Below, in pieces: positions 8,226-17,462 of a stretch of 43,410 nucleotides of DNA. The notes beneath the pieces are model-generated. The model was not told where the DNA came from. It saw nothing but the letters and a program-made list of their open reading frames with translations, and did no database searches. The first letter of the stretch is position 1. Every line of letters begins with the position of its first letter. The stretch comes from CAVZLD01 sp964522605 (GTDB taxonomy: Bacteria; Planctomycetota; Planctomycetia; Pirellulales; Pirellulaceae), in the NCBI GenBank assembly GCA_964522605.1, contig CAZFWV010000019.1:1-43410 (forward strand). Direction: 5' to 3'. Both the position numbers and the translations under genes were made by a program.

Positions 8226-8831
8226 TTATTTCGCAGCTTCGTAGCGGCGTAACACTTCGGGCCAATTGATCACGTTGAAGAACGCGGCGACGTAATCAGG
8301 ACGGCGATTTTGGTACTTCAGGTAGTACGCATGCTCCCAGACGTCGATTCCCAGCAGAGGAGTACGTCCTTCCATCAGCGGACTGTCTTGGTTGGCCGTG
8401 CTTTCGACCAGCAGCTTCCCCTTGTCGAGGCTCAACCAAGCCCAACCGCTTCCGAAGCGGGAAGCAGCCGCATTCGAGAACGCCTGTCGAAACTTCTCCA
8501 AGCCGCCCAGTTCCGACTCAATCGCGGCCGCCAACGCCCCTTGCGGTGTTCCACCCCCCTGGGGGCTCATCACCGTCCAGAACAGCGAGTGATTGGCGTG
8601 CCCGCCTCCGTGATTCCTGACAACGCCGCGAATGTTCTCGGGCACAGCTTCGAGCTTCGAAATCAGTTGCTCGACAGTCTTGCTTTCCAAATCGGTGCCG
8701 GTAATCGCGTCGTTTACCTTCGTGATATAGGCCTGATGATGCTTCGTGTGATGGATCTCCATCGTTCGGGCATCGATGTGCGGCTCAAGAGCATCGTAGG
8801 CATAGGGTAAGTCAGGAAGTGAATAAGCCAT
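8226..8831 (-). CDS. sodA: Superoxide dismutase, Mn/Fe family (Mn-type)
   Basis: This 201-residue protein converts superoxide to oxygen and hydrogen peroxide. Metal ligands are visible at His27, His81 (in GGGHANHSLFW), Asp163 and His167 (DVWEHAYYLKY). Gln148 in STANQDSPL and Gly77 at the position where Fe enzymes carry the active-site Gln point to the Mn type, though cambialistic use cannot be excluded. Length is normal for the family and there is no signal peptide, so it is cytosolic. AAGGA lies 6 bases before the ATG. A promoter about 135 bases upstream and a hairpin downstream suggest a single-gene transcript. Confidence 0.97.
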   Translation of the reverse strand: MAYSLPDLPYAYDALEPHIDARTMEIHHTKHHQAYITKVNDAITGTDLESKTVEQLISKLEAVPENIRGVVRNHGGGHANHSLFWTVMSPQGGGTPQGALAAAIESELGGLEKFRQAFSNAAASRFGSGWAWLSLDKGKLLVESTANQDSPLMEGRTPLLGIDVWEHAYYLKYQNRRPDYVAAFFNVINWPEVLRRYEAAK

Positions 8832-8965
8832 GACAGGTTCCTTCTCAGCATTGACAGCGGGCTCGCACCGAACGGTGTGGGGCCGAGCCCCAGGGGACCG
8901 GGGAAGCGGGCGTTGCTCGCCGACAGGTGCTTCCAGAGCTGATCGTTCTTCGACGTAGGAAAGTC

Positions 8966-8994
8966 ACGATATCCGATCGAATCGGAGCTGGCAA
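8966..8994 (-). promoter_or_regulatory. Candidate promoter of the superoxide dismutase gene
   Basis: The minus strand reads TTGCCA (8994-8989), a 17-base spacer and TATCGT (8971-8966). The same two hexamers with the same spacing occur before the ligase gene at 23815-23843. The transcript would have a leader of about 130 bases containing a GC-rich inverted repeat (GGGGCTCGGCCCC). Confidence 0.5.
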
Positions 8995-9012
8995 TCGGGG
9001 AGCCCAAGCCGG

Positions 9013-11409
9013 CTAGAAGTCGGGGATTTCTTGGGCAATCAGATACGCCTTGAGACTGGAGAGAATCAGCGTAGCCTGATCGTTTACCCGAGATCGGCGG
9101 TCTCGCTCCCGTCGCGGACGGATCGTCACCCGAGCCACCGTATGCGTCCCCGACTGATTGGGCAACTCCAGCGACTCGGCCGAGACCTCCTGAACGTGAA
9201 GATCGATCAAGAGCAGGGCTGGACGGTCGCTTCGTCGACGCTGCGGCTCAAAATGCCGGACGTTCACCGTCAAGACGATGTGGTTCTCTTCGATCCGGAC
9301 GATCTCGGCTTCGTGATCGGCAATGAAGCCGCGGATCTTTTCGGCGGCAACGTTAAGCGGCACACTGGTCAGAAGAGTCCGTTGAATCAGCGAACGCAAT
9401 GGGCGTCGGTGCCACCAGGACCGCCAACCTCGACGTTCCTCCGACTCCTCCGGTGAAAAGCCAGCCCCGAGCTGCACAACCTGGTTTCGCCCCCCGTCTT
9501 TCGCTTGGTAGAGCGCCCGATCCACCCGACGGAGCATTGTTTCGGCCGTATCACCGCCCTGCAATTCGGTGACTCCGAAGCTGGCCGTGACCACCTCCTG
9601 ATCCAATGCCGCCTGGGGCATTCGCGCCCATTCGCTGCGAAATTGCTCGGCACGTCGAGCCGCCGTCGCATTATCGCATTCGGGGCAGAGGACGACGAAC
9701 TCTTCACCACCGTAGCGGGCGACGAGGTCACCGGCGCGCGAGCAGCGTTGCAGCAGACGAGCGAATTGCACCAAGACTTCATCGCCGGCCTGGTGACCAA
9801 ACCGGTCGTTTACCTGTTTGAACCGGTCGATGTCGCACAAGATAATGCTGAACGTCGCTCGCTGCGAAAGGCTCTTTTCGACAAGAGTCGCGTGGGTGCG
9901 ATCGAATTCGGCTCGATTGCTTACGCCCGTCAGCGGATCCGTCGTGGCCTGCTCACTCAGGTCCTGTACGCGTGCCTCCAAATGCGTTTCCGAGGACGCA
10001 TCTCGAAGCATCAGAATCGCTCCCGAGCCATCTTGTTCATCATTGACGGGGATCGCGTGCACTTCGACCGCTACCCGCTCGCCGGCGGCGCGTGCGATGG
10101 TCGCGCGACAGATGATCTGCTGTCCTAATCCAATTACCTGTCGTACCGGACACCGCGAATCGCGGTAAAGATTGCCTTCCGGATCGCGCAGTTCGAGGAG
10201 ACCATTGTGCCATTCACGTTCCAGAACCGAATCGGCAGTGATCCCCGTTAACCGCTCCGCGCCCTGGTTCCAGAAGGCAATCCGCCAACGCGGATCGACG
10301 AAAACCACGGCATCGTTCATCCCGTCCAGCAATCGTTGCTGAAACAGAGCCAGCCCACCACGGGCGGGCTCGCTGGAACCCATCGTTGCATGGTCCGACG
10401 GACTTGTTGACGCTGGCTCCCAGACGATGGGTTGCAGCCAACGAAGAGACACCCTCCGCTGAAGCTGCGCTTCGGTTTGCGGGGAAAACCAACAGAATCG
10501 CTCGACCAACTCCGGATCGAACTGCGTTCCCGCAAACTCGAACAGTTCGGCCACCGCCCGCTCACGTGACATCGCAGGTCGGTAAACTCGATCGGTCGTC
10601 ATCGCGTCAAACGCATCGGCAATCGCCAGAATCCGAGCACCGTACGGGATGTCGTCGCCCATCGGTTCACCCGCCCGACGCCCCAGACCATCAAACCGGG
10701 TCGCATAGTACTGCACAATCTCCATCACGGGCATCGGCGCCTGACAGGCCGACAGAATCTCAAGGCCTGTACGTCGTTGTGTCCGAAGAATCGCCATCTC
10801 TTCGGGCAAGAGCGGCCCCGCCTTGTTCAAGAGATGGTCCGGGACAGCGATCTTCCCCACATCGTGCAACAGAGCCGCAATCTCCAGATGATCGAGGCTG
10901 TCCCCCGTCAATCCAACGACTTCGCCCACCAGCGAACAACGGAGCGCCACGCGCAGGCTGTGACGCGCCGTCGGCGCATGTTTCGCCCGCAGTGCGATGA
11001 AAAGCGCTGTGGTGGTCCCAAGCCGAGAGCGAACCAGGTGCTCCTCAATCGGACGCTGTGTTGACGGAACGCTCGAGAACTCCTCGAAGTGCCCCAACAT
11101 TCCAGCGAGCGTCGAGGGCGATTCCTGCCCCGGACCTGGAAACAAAGCAGCCAAAGCTGCGTCAAACTCAGGTTCGACGATGCATTGTGACACGATATCA
11201 GCGAAGAAAACGGCTAACTGTTGGCGTGATGAAGTCGATCTGGCAGACTCTGGGTGCCTCCCCCGTCTCCCGGCCCCAGACCACGCTGGTGAGCGGGCCA
11301 CCGCCGAAAAACCTAACCCCTCAGGGGGAGGGAAATCGCCCCCTCCTTCACCGGAGGAACTGCGGCTTCGCGGCTGAGCAAAGTTAGGTCCGTCCCCCTG
11401 CAGGGTCAA
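9013..11409 (-). CDS. HD-GYP-like / PAS / GGDEF signalling protein
   Basis: The frame encodes up to 798 residues. An HD-GYP-like domain covers about 130-330: the HD pair is in LLHDVGKIAVPDHLL near 182. The usual HHE-x(2)-DG-x-GYP segment reads YYATRFDGLGRRAGEP, so its HHE and GYP residues are lost. A PAS domain follows (about 355-465). A GGDEF domain (about 485-640) has an intact GGEEF near 565 and an RxxD inhibitory site (RAGD) five residues upstream, so it probably makes cyclic di-GMP. An unassigned C-terminal domain covers about 670-798. No transmembrane segment is seen, so it is cytosolic. The start is uncertain: the TTG at 11409 has no clear ribosome-binding site and the first 60 residues are low complexity, so the true start may be downstream. 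Confidence 0.88.
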   Translation of the reverse strand: MTLQGDGPNFAQPRSRSSSGEGGGDFPPPEGLGFSAVARSPAWSGAGRRGRHPESARSTSSRQQLAVFFADIVSQCIVEPEFDAALAALFPGPGQESPSTLAGMLGHFEEFSSVPSTQRPIEEHLVRSRLGTTTALFIALRAKHAPTARHSLRVALRCSLVGEVVGLTGDSLDHLEIAALLHDVGKIAVPDHLLNKAGPLLPEEMAILRTQRRTGLEILSACQAPMPVMEIVQYYATRFDGLGRRAGEPMGDDIPYGARILAIADAFDAMTTDRVYRPAMSRERAVAELFEFAGTQFDPELVERFCWFSPQTEAQLQRRVSLRWLQPIVWEPASTSPSDHATMGSSEPARGGLALFQQRLLDGMNDAVVFVDPRWRIAFWNQGAERLTGITADSVLEREWHNGLLELRDPEGNLYRDSRCPVRQVIGLGQQIICRATIARAAGERVAVEVHAIPVNDEQDGSGAILMLRDASSETHLEARVQDLSEQATTDPLTGVSNRAEFDRTHATLVEKSLSQRATFSIILCDIDRFKQVNDRFGHQAGDEVLVQFARLLQRCSRAGDLVARYGGEEFVVLCPECDNATAARRAEQFRSEWARMPQAALDQEVVTASFGVTELQGGDTAETMLRRVDRALYQAKDGGRNQVVQLGAGFSPEESEERRGWRSWWHRRPLRSLIQRTLLTSVPLNVAAEKIRGFIADHEAEIVRIEENHIVLTVNVRHFEPQRRRSDRPALLLIDLHVQEVSAESLELPNQSGTHTVARVTIRPRRERDRRSRVNDQATLILSSLKAYLIAQEIPDF

Positions 11410-11621
11410 ACGGTGGACCGGAGCTTCCCCTGTCGCCGACCTGTTGGGGCGGCAGATGAGCGGGTCGGGCGGGTCAATCTGCTAGCACTCGACCTCCAGG
11501 AGGCAATTCGGAGGACGGACGAATCCGTTCGGGCTGACTGAAGATGCTCTTTTCCAGCATCCGATTCCTGTTAAGTGCGCAGGCGGAACAAAAGGAAACG
11601 TGCCCACTCTGAGTAGACGAC

Positions 11622-12785
11622 ATGACAGTGCGACGCAGTTCTCCTCGAGAAGAGCGACGAAGGCGGGTTCTGGTAGAGGAACGACATGCCGCAGGAGGAA
11701 CCCCAAGACCCAGGGAGGGGGCCCCACGCAGCCGCCCCACGGTGAACGCGCGGTACACGTCGGCCGCCCGGGCCGAACAACAGCCGCGGACAATCGACCT
11801 GCTTCCCAAGCGATTGTGGACGCTTTCGGTCTGGTTTTTGGTCGGACTGTGCGTTGTCGTCGGTCACGCCACACTCTACACGGCCTATCTTCGCTGGCAC
11901 GCCCCAGAACGACAGCTTGACCTTTCTGCCTGGGACCTGAACGGGCCGCAGAATCTCGTGCGATGGAGTTCGTCGTGCATGCTGCTGGCATCGGCACTGC
12001 TGGCGCTGCAGATTCTCCAGTTGCGGCGTCACCGAGTCGATGATTATCGAGCCCGCTATCGCCTGTGGTACTACGTCGTCATCGGGCTGCTGCTCGCAAG
12101 CATGGATTCGGTGGCGGGCCTACATCGCATCGTGGAAAGCGGTGCCCGACAGATTGTGGCGCGTTCGACTTTGCCGCTGCCTGCATCGAGTCTCCTCTGG
12201 ATGCTCGTCGTCGTGGGAACCGTTTTGGCAGTCAGCCTGCTGTTCGAAATCCGGGCGTCGCGCGGGGCGGCATTTTGTGTCGCGATGTCCGTTGTCGCCT
12301 ACGTTGCAAACGGGGTACTCCGACAAGGGCAGCTGGGCTTTCTCTCGGACCCGTTGCTCGCCATTATCGAAGGGCTAACGCTTCTGACCGGCCACTATCT
12401 GCTGCTGATGTCGCTGGTCGTTTACGGCCGGCACGTCCATTTCGATGCACAGGGTCGGCTGAAGCCGGCGATGCAGCATCGTCGTGTTCGGGCCCGCCGA
12501 CTCTGGAATTCGTTGCCGTTACTGCGGAAACGTGGGACGGAGGCCACAGAATCTTCCGGCGACGCTTCCGCCGATGTCGACGAGGAGAAACGTGCCGCAA
12601 CGAAGCCCGCCGGATCCGATTCGGAACCGGCCAGTACGCCGCGCCGGCCCACCGAACAGAAGCAGCCGCCGACGAGTCGTGAATCGGACGAAGAAGCAGA
12701 TGACGGTCCGTCCACCTTGCCGCTCAGTCGGTCGGAGCGGAAGCGGCTACGGAAGCAGCAGAAGCGGGATCGTCGCGCCGCGTGA
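11622..12785 (+). CDS. Multi-pass membrane protein with charged termini (387 aa)
   Basis: A basic, Arg/Pro-rich N-terminus of about 60 residues precedes five to six hydrophobic segments (near 68-88, 118-134, 150-166, 190-210, 218-232 and 255-272). The last 110 residues are hydrophilic, rich in Glu, Ser and Pro, and end in a Lys/Arg cluster (SRSERKRLRKQQKRDRRAA). I do not recognise a family; it has the look of a lineage-restricted membrane protein. It lies upstream of gltX on the same strand but is separated by more than 300 bases, so co-transcription is uncertain. The ATG at 11622 has no strong ribosome-binding site. Confidence 0.65.
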   Translation: MTVRRSSPREERRRRVLVEERHAAGGTPRPREGAPRSRPTVNARYTSAARAEQQPRTIDLLPKRLWTLSVWFLVGLCVVVGHATLYTAYLRWHAPERQLDLSAWDLNGPQNLVRWSSSCMLLASALLALQILQLRRHRVDDYRARYRLWYYVVIGLLLASMDSVAGLHRIVESGARQIVARSTLPLPASSLLWMLVVVGTVLAVSLLFEIRASRGAAFCVAMSVVAYVANGVLRQGQLGFLSDPLLAIIEGLTLLTGHYLLLMSLVVYGRHVHFDAQGRLKPAMQHRRVRARRLWNSLPLLRKRGTEATESSGDASADVDEEKRAATKPAGSDSEPASTPRRPTEQKQPPTSRESDEEADDGPSTLPLSRSERKRLRKQQKRDRRAA

Positions 12786-13102
12786 TCTCGCAACGCCGAG
12801 GAGCACCGCAACACGCGGGTGTAGTCGGTTCGCTGTGACGCACAAAACGTGGGGAAAACGAGAACTCGAGCCGCGGAAGAACGCGGAGCCCCACGGCGCC
12901 AAGTTCGGTCTTGATCCAGGGAATCCGCGGTTCTTCTTCGACCTGCAGGTTCGCCGGACGGGTACGTCCCAGCGAAGCGTAGTCCCCCGGGGCTACTGAT
13001 TTCGGCGATTTCTCCGTACAATCGTGCGTTTTCGGGGATCGACTTCCTGTCGCTCCTTTCAACTTGGCGATTGAACCACTCCCTACAGACTCCCTGGACT
13101 CG
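12786..13102. other. Intergenic region upstream of gltX with an imperfect inverted repeat
   Basis: No gene is visible in these 317 bases. GAAGAACGCGGA (12876-12887) is repeated in inverted orientation as TCCGCGGTTCTTC (12924-12936) with one base inserted. A TACAAT at 13017-13022 could be a -10 box for gltX, but the matching -35 is poor. Confidence 0.4.
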
Positions 13103-14668
13103 ATGATTCGCACTCGCTTTGCCCCCAGCCCCACGGGTTATTTGCACATTGGCGGCGTCCGCACGGCTCTCTTCAACTGGTTGTACGCCCGACAACATCA
13201 TGGACAGTTCATTCTGCGGATTGATGACACGGATCAGCAGCGGAACGTAGACGCCGCGTTACAGCCAATCCTGGACGGCTTCCGCTGGCTGGGAATCGAC
13301 TGGGATGAAGGTCCGGAGGTCGGCGGACCTTACGAACCCTATTTCCAGTCTCAGCGTTTGGAACGCTATCGGGCCGCCGTGGATGAGCTCGTGCGCCGCG
13401 AGGCGGCCTATTACGACTATGCAACTCCAGAAGAAATCCAGGAAGAGCGAGAGTCGGCAGAGCGGGAAAAGCGGCCCTTCGTCTACAGTCGCCGATGGAT
13501 GGCCGACAATCCAGCGCAACGGACCGCTTTCGAAAAACAGGGACGCCAGGCAGTCGTCCGTCTCAAAATGCCGCGGGAAGGCACCTTGACGATCGACGAT
13601 TTGATTCGTGGGCCCGTACAGTTCGAATGGAGCCGCGAACAGGATCACGTCATTCAGCGCGCCGACGGGAGCTGCCTCTATCATTTGGCTACGGTGGTGG
13701 ACGATCACGACCTAGAGATTTCTCATGTCATTCGTGCCGAAGAACATCTCTCGAATACACCCCGCCAGATCTTCCTCGGTCAGGCCCTCGGATACACAAT
13801 CCCGCGTTTCGCACACCTGCCCTACGTCGCAGAACCGGGCAGTCGCACGAAGCTGAGCAAACGAAAGCTCCAGAAGTATCTGAAACACCGGGAGTTCGCT
13901 CGCCTCTATGAACAAGGACGAGCGATTGCGGAGCGGTTGGGCCTGCAGATCGATGCCGACACCTTTAATCCAGTGATTGTCGACTTCTACCGACAGACCG
14001 GCTTTCTGCCCGAGGCGATCGTCAATTATTTGCTGTTGTTGGGCTGGTCCCTGGATGACCGGACGGAGTTCTTTTCGCGGGAACAAATGATCGAGCACTT
14101 CTCCCTTGAGCGTGTCAACAAGGCACCGGCGAGCTTTGATCCGCAGAAGCTGGTGTCGTTCCAGGCTCACTACATGCAAGAACTGCCGATGGAGCAGAAG
14201 GTCCAAGGCGTGCTGCCGTTCCTGCAGTCGGCCGGATTGCTCTCGTCCTCCCTCCCCCGCTCCCAGAACGAATACGTTCGCCAGGTTGTGGAAGCCGCGG
14301 GCGATCGAATCTCGATGTTCGGTGAGATCCTGAATTTCGACGATTTTTTCCTGGCGACGGAAGATCTCACATACGATGAGGCAGCATTTGACAAACGGCT
14401 TCGACGGGCACCGGAGGCGGTCCAACTATTGCGCCAATTCCGACCCGTTCTGGCGGCAATCTGCCCGTTCGAAGCGGAAACGCTCGAAGATCAACTGAAA
14501 GCTTTTGTGGAGCAGCAAGGGACCACGCTGGGACAGATCATTCACGCACTCCGCGTGGCCGTCACGGGAAAACCGGTGGGTTTCGGAATGTTCGAAACGC
14601 TGGCGATTCTGGGACAGCCGTGTTGTCTGGAGCGAATTGACCAGGCGCTGCGGCGGGTCGACGTGTGA
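13103..14668 (+). CDS. gltX: Glutamyl-tRNA synthetase
   Basis: This 521-residue class I aminoacyl-tRNA synthetase joins glutamate to tRNA-Glu in the cytosol. From the ATG at 13103 the protein begins MIRTRFAPSPTGYLHIGG, the standard GluRS start with the HIGH-type motif near residue 13; the frame also runs upstream to a TTG at 13064, which would add 13 non-homologous residues. The KMSKS-type motif is KLSKR at 250-254. Most GluRS continue with HG and then a short link to GYLPEA. Here a charged insert of about 40 residues (255-294) precedes FYRQTGFLPEAIVNYLLLLGW. The rest, including FSLERVNKAPASFDPQKL, is typical. It is followed by glnS with a 180-base gap. Confidence 0.95.
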   Translation: MIRTRFAPSPTGYLHIGGVRTALFNWLYARQHHGQFILRIDDTDQQRNVDAALQPILDGFRWLGIDWDEGPEVGGPYEPYFQSQRLERYRAAVDELVRREAAYYDYATPEEIQEERESAEREKRPFVYSRRWMADNPAQRTAFEKQGRQAVVRLKMPREGTLTIDDLIRGPVQFEWSREQDHVIQRADGSCLYHLATVVDDHDLEISHVIRAEEHLSNTPRQIFLGQALGYTIPRFAHLPYVAEPGSRTKLSKRKLQKYLKHREFARLYEQGRAIAERLGLQIDADTFNPVIVDFYRQTGFLPEAIVNYLLLLGWSLDDRTEFFSREQMIEHFSLERVNKAPASFDPQKLVSFQAHYMQELPMEQKVQGVLPFLQSAGLLSSSLPRSQNEYVRQVVEAAGDRISMFGEILNFDDFFLATEDLTYDEAAFDKRLRRAPEAVQLLRQFRPVLAAICPFEAETLEDQLKAFVEQQGTTLGQIIHALRVAVTGKPVGFGMFETLAILGQPCCLERIDQALRRVDV

Positions 14669-14848
14669 GGTGACAGATTGCCGCCGTCGGGCTGCATCAT
14701 GGGACCGAGGAACGCGGGGACAGACGACAGCAACCTCGCTCGTCGTGGTCGCAAGTTCCTGGTATAAAATCGCCTTCCACCGGGCGAATCGCCTCGAGGG
14801 GCGGGGGCGCTTCGTCCGGGATTGACGGCACTATTGAAAGGCTCTGAG

Positions 14849-16567
14849 ATGGGCAAGGAACCCAACCACTCGATCGATTCACCCGAGTCCTCCCCACGCC
14901 TCAACTTTATCGAACAGATCGTCGTAGCCGATCACGCCAGCGGCAAGTACGATCGGCGCGTCCACACCCGGTTCCCCCCGGAGCCGAATGGGTATTTGCA
15001 CATCGGACACGCAAAAAGCATCTGCCTGAACTTCGGATTAGCCGAAAAATATGGCGGCTTGTGTAATCTGCGTTTTGACGACACCAATCCCACGAAGGAA
15101 AGTGACGAGTACGTCGAGTCGATCAAGGAAGACGTTCGCTGGCTGGGCTTTGATTGGGAAGAGCGTCTGTATTTCGCTTCTTCCTACTTTGACCAGTTAT
15201 ATGAATGGGCCATTCAGCTCATCGAGGCCGGAAAAGCCTACGTCTGCGACTTAAGTGCCGACGAGATTCGGGAATACCGTGGAACCCTCACACGTCCCGG
15301 CCGCAACAGCCCAGATCGTAACCGGAGCGTTGAAGAGAACTTGGCGTTGTTTGAACGGATGCGACGAGGTGAGTTTCCCGACGGCACGCGCACGTTGCGG
15401 GCCAAAATCGACATGGCCTCACCCAATCTCAATCTGCGCGACCCGGTGATGTACCGCATCTTACATGCGACGCACCATCGCACGGGAGATAAATGGTGCA
15501 TTTATCCCATGTACGACTTCACGCATGGGCAGTCGGATTCCATCGAACGGATCACACATTCGATTTGCACTCTCGAATTCGAAGACCACCGTCCGCTCTA
15601 CAACTGGTACCTCGACCAACTCGGGATCTATCATCCACAGCAGATCGAATTCGCACGCCTGAACTTGACATACACCGTGATGAGTAAGCGAAAATTGTTA
15701 CAACTCGTGAACGAACGCCACGTGAACGGGTGGGACGACCCACGAATGCCAACGATCTGCGGCTTGCGGCGTCGTGGCTTTACTCCCGAGTCGATTCGCA
15801 GTTTCTGCGACATGATCGGCGTATCCAAATTCAACAGCACGATCGATGTCCAGGTGCTGGAAAACAATGTTCGGGAGCATTTGAATCGCACGGCACCCCG
15901 TGTCATGGCCGTCCTGCGACCGCTGAAACTCGTGCTGGTGAACTATCCAGAAGATCAGGTTGAGGAGTTGCCAGCCGTCAATAACCCGGAAGACGAATCG
16001 ATGGGCACGCGGATGCTGCCCTTTTCGCGTGAGCTGTTCATCGAACAGGACGATTTTCGGGAAGACCCACCCAAGAAGTATTTCCGCTTGTCGCCAGGAA
16101 CCGAAGTCCGATTGCGGTACGCGTACATCATCCGCTGCGTCGATGTGATCAAGGATCCACAGACGGGCGAGATCCAGGAGATTCATTGCACGTACGATCC
16201 GCAGACCCGCAGTGGAATGCCCGAGGCGAACCGCAAGGTCAAGGGAACGCTTCATTGGGTCTCTGCCCGTCATGCCGTACCGGCGGAAGTACGTGTCTAC
16301 GACCATCTATTCTGCAAACTCGATCCGGATGCAACGGAACCGGGTCAGACGTTCCTGGATAACCTGAATCCGGATTCTCTGGAAATCCTTCGCGACTGTT
16401 GTCTGGAACCCTCACTGAAATCAGCCACGCTCGGCTCCCGCTACCAGTTCGAGCGACTGGGCTACTTCTGTGTCGATCCGGATTCCCAAACGGAGGCGTT
16501 GGTCTTCAACCGCACGGTGCCCTTGCGCGACACGTGGGCCAAAATCGAGAAGAAATCGCAGTCTTGA
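14849..16567 (+). CDS. glnS: Glutaminyl-tRNA synthetase
   Basis: This 572-residue class I synthetase charges tRNA-Gln directly with glutamine. It shows the GlnRS signature FPPEPNGYLHIGHAKSICLNFGLA (motif HIGH near 49-54), RFDDTNPTKE, the Gln-specific YDFTHGQSDSIERITHSICTLEF, and MSKRK near 278. The C-terminal half has the two beta-barrel anticodon-binding domains (LRYAYIIRC, GTLHWVSARHAVPAEVRVYDHLF). Length is close to the E. coli enzyme. The ATG at 14849 with AAAGG 7 bases upstream is preferred over an in-frame TTG at 14822. Its presence means tRNA-Gln need not be charged through transamidation of Glu-tRNA-Gln. Confidence 0.97.
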   Translation: MGKEPNHSIDSPESSPRLNFIEQIVVADHASGKYDRRVHTRFPPEPNGYLHIGHAKSICLNFGLAEKYGGLCNLRFDDTNPTKESDEYVESIKEDVRWLGFDWEERLYFASSYFDQLYEWAIQLIEAGKAYVCDLSADEIREYRGTLTRPGRNSPDRNRSVEENLALFERMRRGEFPDGTRTLRAKIDMASPNLNLRDPVMYRILHATHHRTGDKWCIYPMYDFTHGQSDSIERITHSICTLEFEDHRPLYNWYLDQLGIYHPQQIEFARLNLTYTVMSKRKLLQLVNERHVNGWDDPRMPTICGLRRRGFTPESIRSFCDMIGVSKFNSTIDVQVLENNVREHLNRTAPRVMAVLRPLKLVLVNYPEDQVEELPAVNNPEDESMGTRMLPFSRELFIEQDDFREDPPKKYFRLSPGTEVRLRYAYIIRCVDVIKDPQTGEIQEIHCTYDPQTRSGMPEANRKVKGTLHWVSARHAVPAEVRVYDHLFCKLDPDATEPGQTFLDNLNPDSLEILRDCCLEPSLKSATLGSRYQFERLGYFCVDPDSQTEALVFNRTVPLRDTWAKIEKKSQS

Positions 16568-17328
16568 CCACGAACCTGCTGGTGATTCTGGGCGTGATGC
16601 TGCTGCTGTGGCTCGTCAGCCTGTGGCAGCACGATGCGAGTATCGTGGATCCCTTTTGGGGAACCGGTTTCGTCTTGCTGGGGTGGCTGAGTTTCTTGCA
16701 GCAGGAGGCAGCGGCAACGGCACGTGCCACGCTGCTGCTCGGAATGGTCACCACGTGGGGGCTGCGTCTATCGCTGTATCTGTTGTGGCGCAATTGGGGT
16801 CACGGCGAAGACCCACGATATGCCGCCATGCGGGCGCACCATGGAGCTTCGTTTTGGTGGATCAGCCTCGGAACCGTTTTCGTTCTGCAGGGCTTGCTGC
16901 TGTGGATCATTAGTTTTCCGATTCAGTGGTGCCTGCTCCAGACGCATCAACCTCGATTCGGAGCGCTCGACGGCCTGGGTTTGCTGTTCTGGCTGATTGG
17001 GCTGACGTTCGAGTCCGTGGGCGACTGGCAGTTGGCCCGCTTCAAAGCCGATCCCGCCAATCGCGGTCAGGTCCTCGATCAGGGCCTTTGGCGCTATACG
17101 AGACACCCCAACTATTTCGGCGATTTTTGCGTCTGGTGGGGAATCTATCTCGTCGCAGCCCGTGGTGGAGCGTGGTGGACCATTTTCAGCCCGCTGTTGA
17201 TGAGCGTCCTCTTGATGCGCGTTTCGGGAGTCCGTCTGCTGGAGTCCACGATTTCGGAACGGCGCCCGGCCTATCGCGATTATGTGCGGCGAACCAACGC
17301 TTTCTTCCCAGGCCCGCCACGCCCCTGA
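16564..17328 (+). CDS. DUF1295 / steroid 5-alpha-reductase-like membrane protein
   Basis: The 254-residue polytopic protein has about six hydrophobic segments. The DUF1295 hallmarks are present: DASIVDPFWGTGFVLLGW, TTWGLRLSLYLLWRN followed by GEDPRYAAMR, and the C-terminal QGLWRYTRHPNYFGDFCVWWG motif shared with isoprenylcysteine methyltransferases and sterol reductases, which bind a nucleotide cofactor near the RHPNY segment. The start is taken as the TTG at 16564, whose bases overlap the glnS TGA in a 4-base TTGA overlap, suggesting translational coupling. The frame is open further upstream inside glnS but without family sequence. The substrate is unknown. Confidence 0.88.
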   Translation: MTTNLLVILGVMLLLWLVSLWQHDASIVDPFWGTGFVLLGWLSFLQQEAAATARATLLLGMVTTWGLRLSLYLLWRNWGHGEDPRYAAMRAHHGASFWWISLGTVFVLQGLLLWIISFPIQWCLLQTHQPRFGALDGLGLLFWLIGLTFESVGDWQLARFKADPANRGQVLDQGLWRYTRHPNYFGDFCVWWGIYLVAARGGAWWTIFSPLLMSVLLMRVSGVRLLESTISERRPAYRDYVRRTNAFFPGPPRP

Positions 17329-17401
17329 ACCGATCGACGGCGGAAGGAACAAAGCGCCCGTTCGGACAAAGACCACGCGGCAATTGCGTAGAATACATGG
17401 G

Positions 17402-17422
17402 GGACGGATTGCCAATCCGTCC
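17402..17422. repeat. Intergenic palindrome, REP-like
   Basis: GGACGGATTG and its exact reverse complement CAATCCGTCC flank a single C, giving a 21-base near-perfect palindrome between the DUF1295 and PEBP genes. Its form suggests a dispersed intergenic repeat, but only one copy is seen in this window. Confidence 0.5.
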
Positions 17423-17462
17423 TACGAAGACATCTTTGCAGCTTTCACAGGCAGTTTCCCCG

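Noticed and set aside
11482..12032. Minus frames of 150-170 codons opposite the start of the membrane protein
   Set aside because: No motif, no start signal, and they cover the transmembrane coding part of the plus-strand gene.
12422..13201. 259-codon minus frame opposite the membrane protein and gltX start
   Set aside because: Arg/Ser-rich shadow with no motif; the plus strand has convincing genes.
13712..14425. 237-codon minus frame opposite gltX
   Set aside because: Antisense shadow of a conserved synthetase gene.
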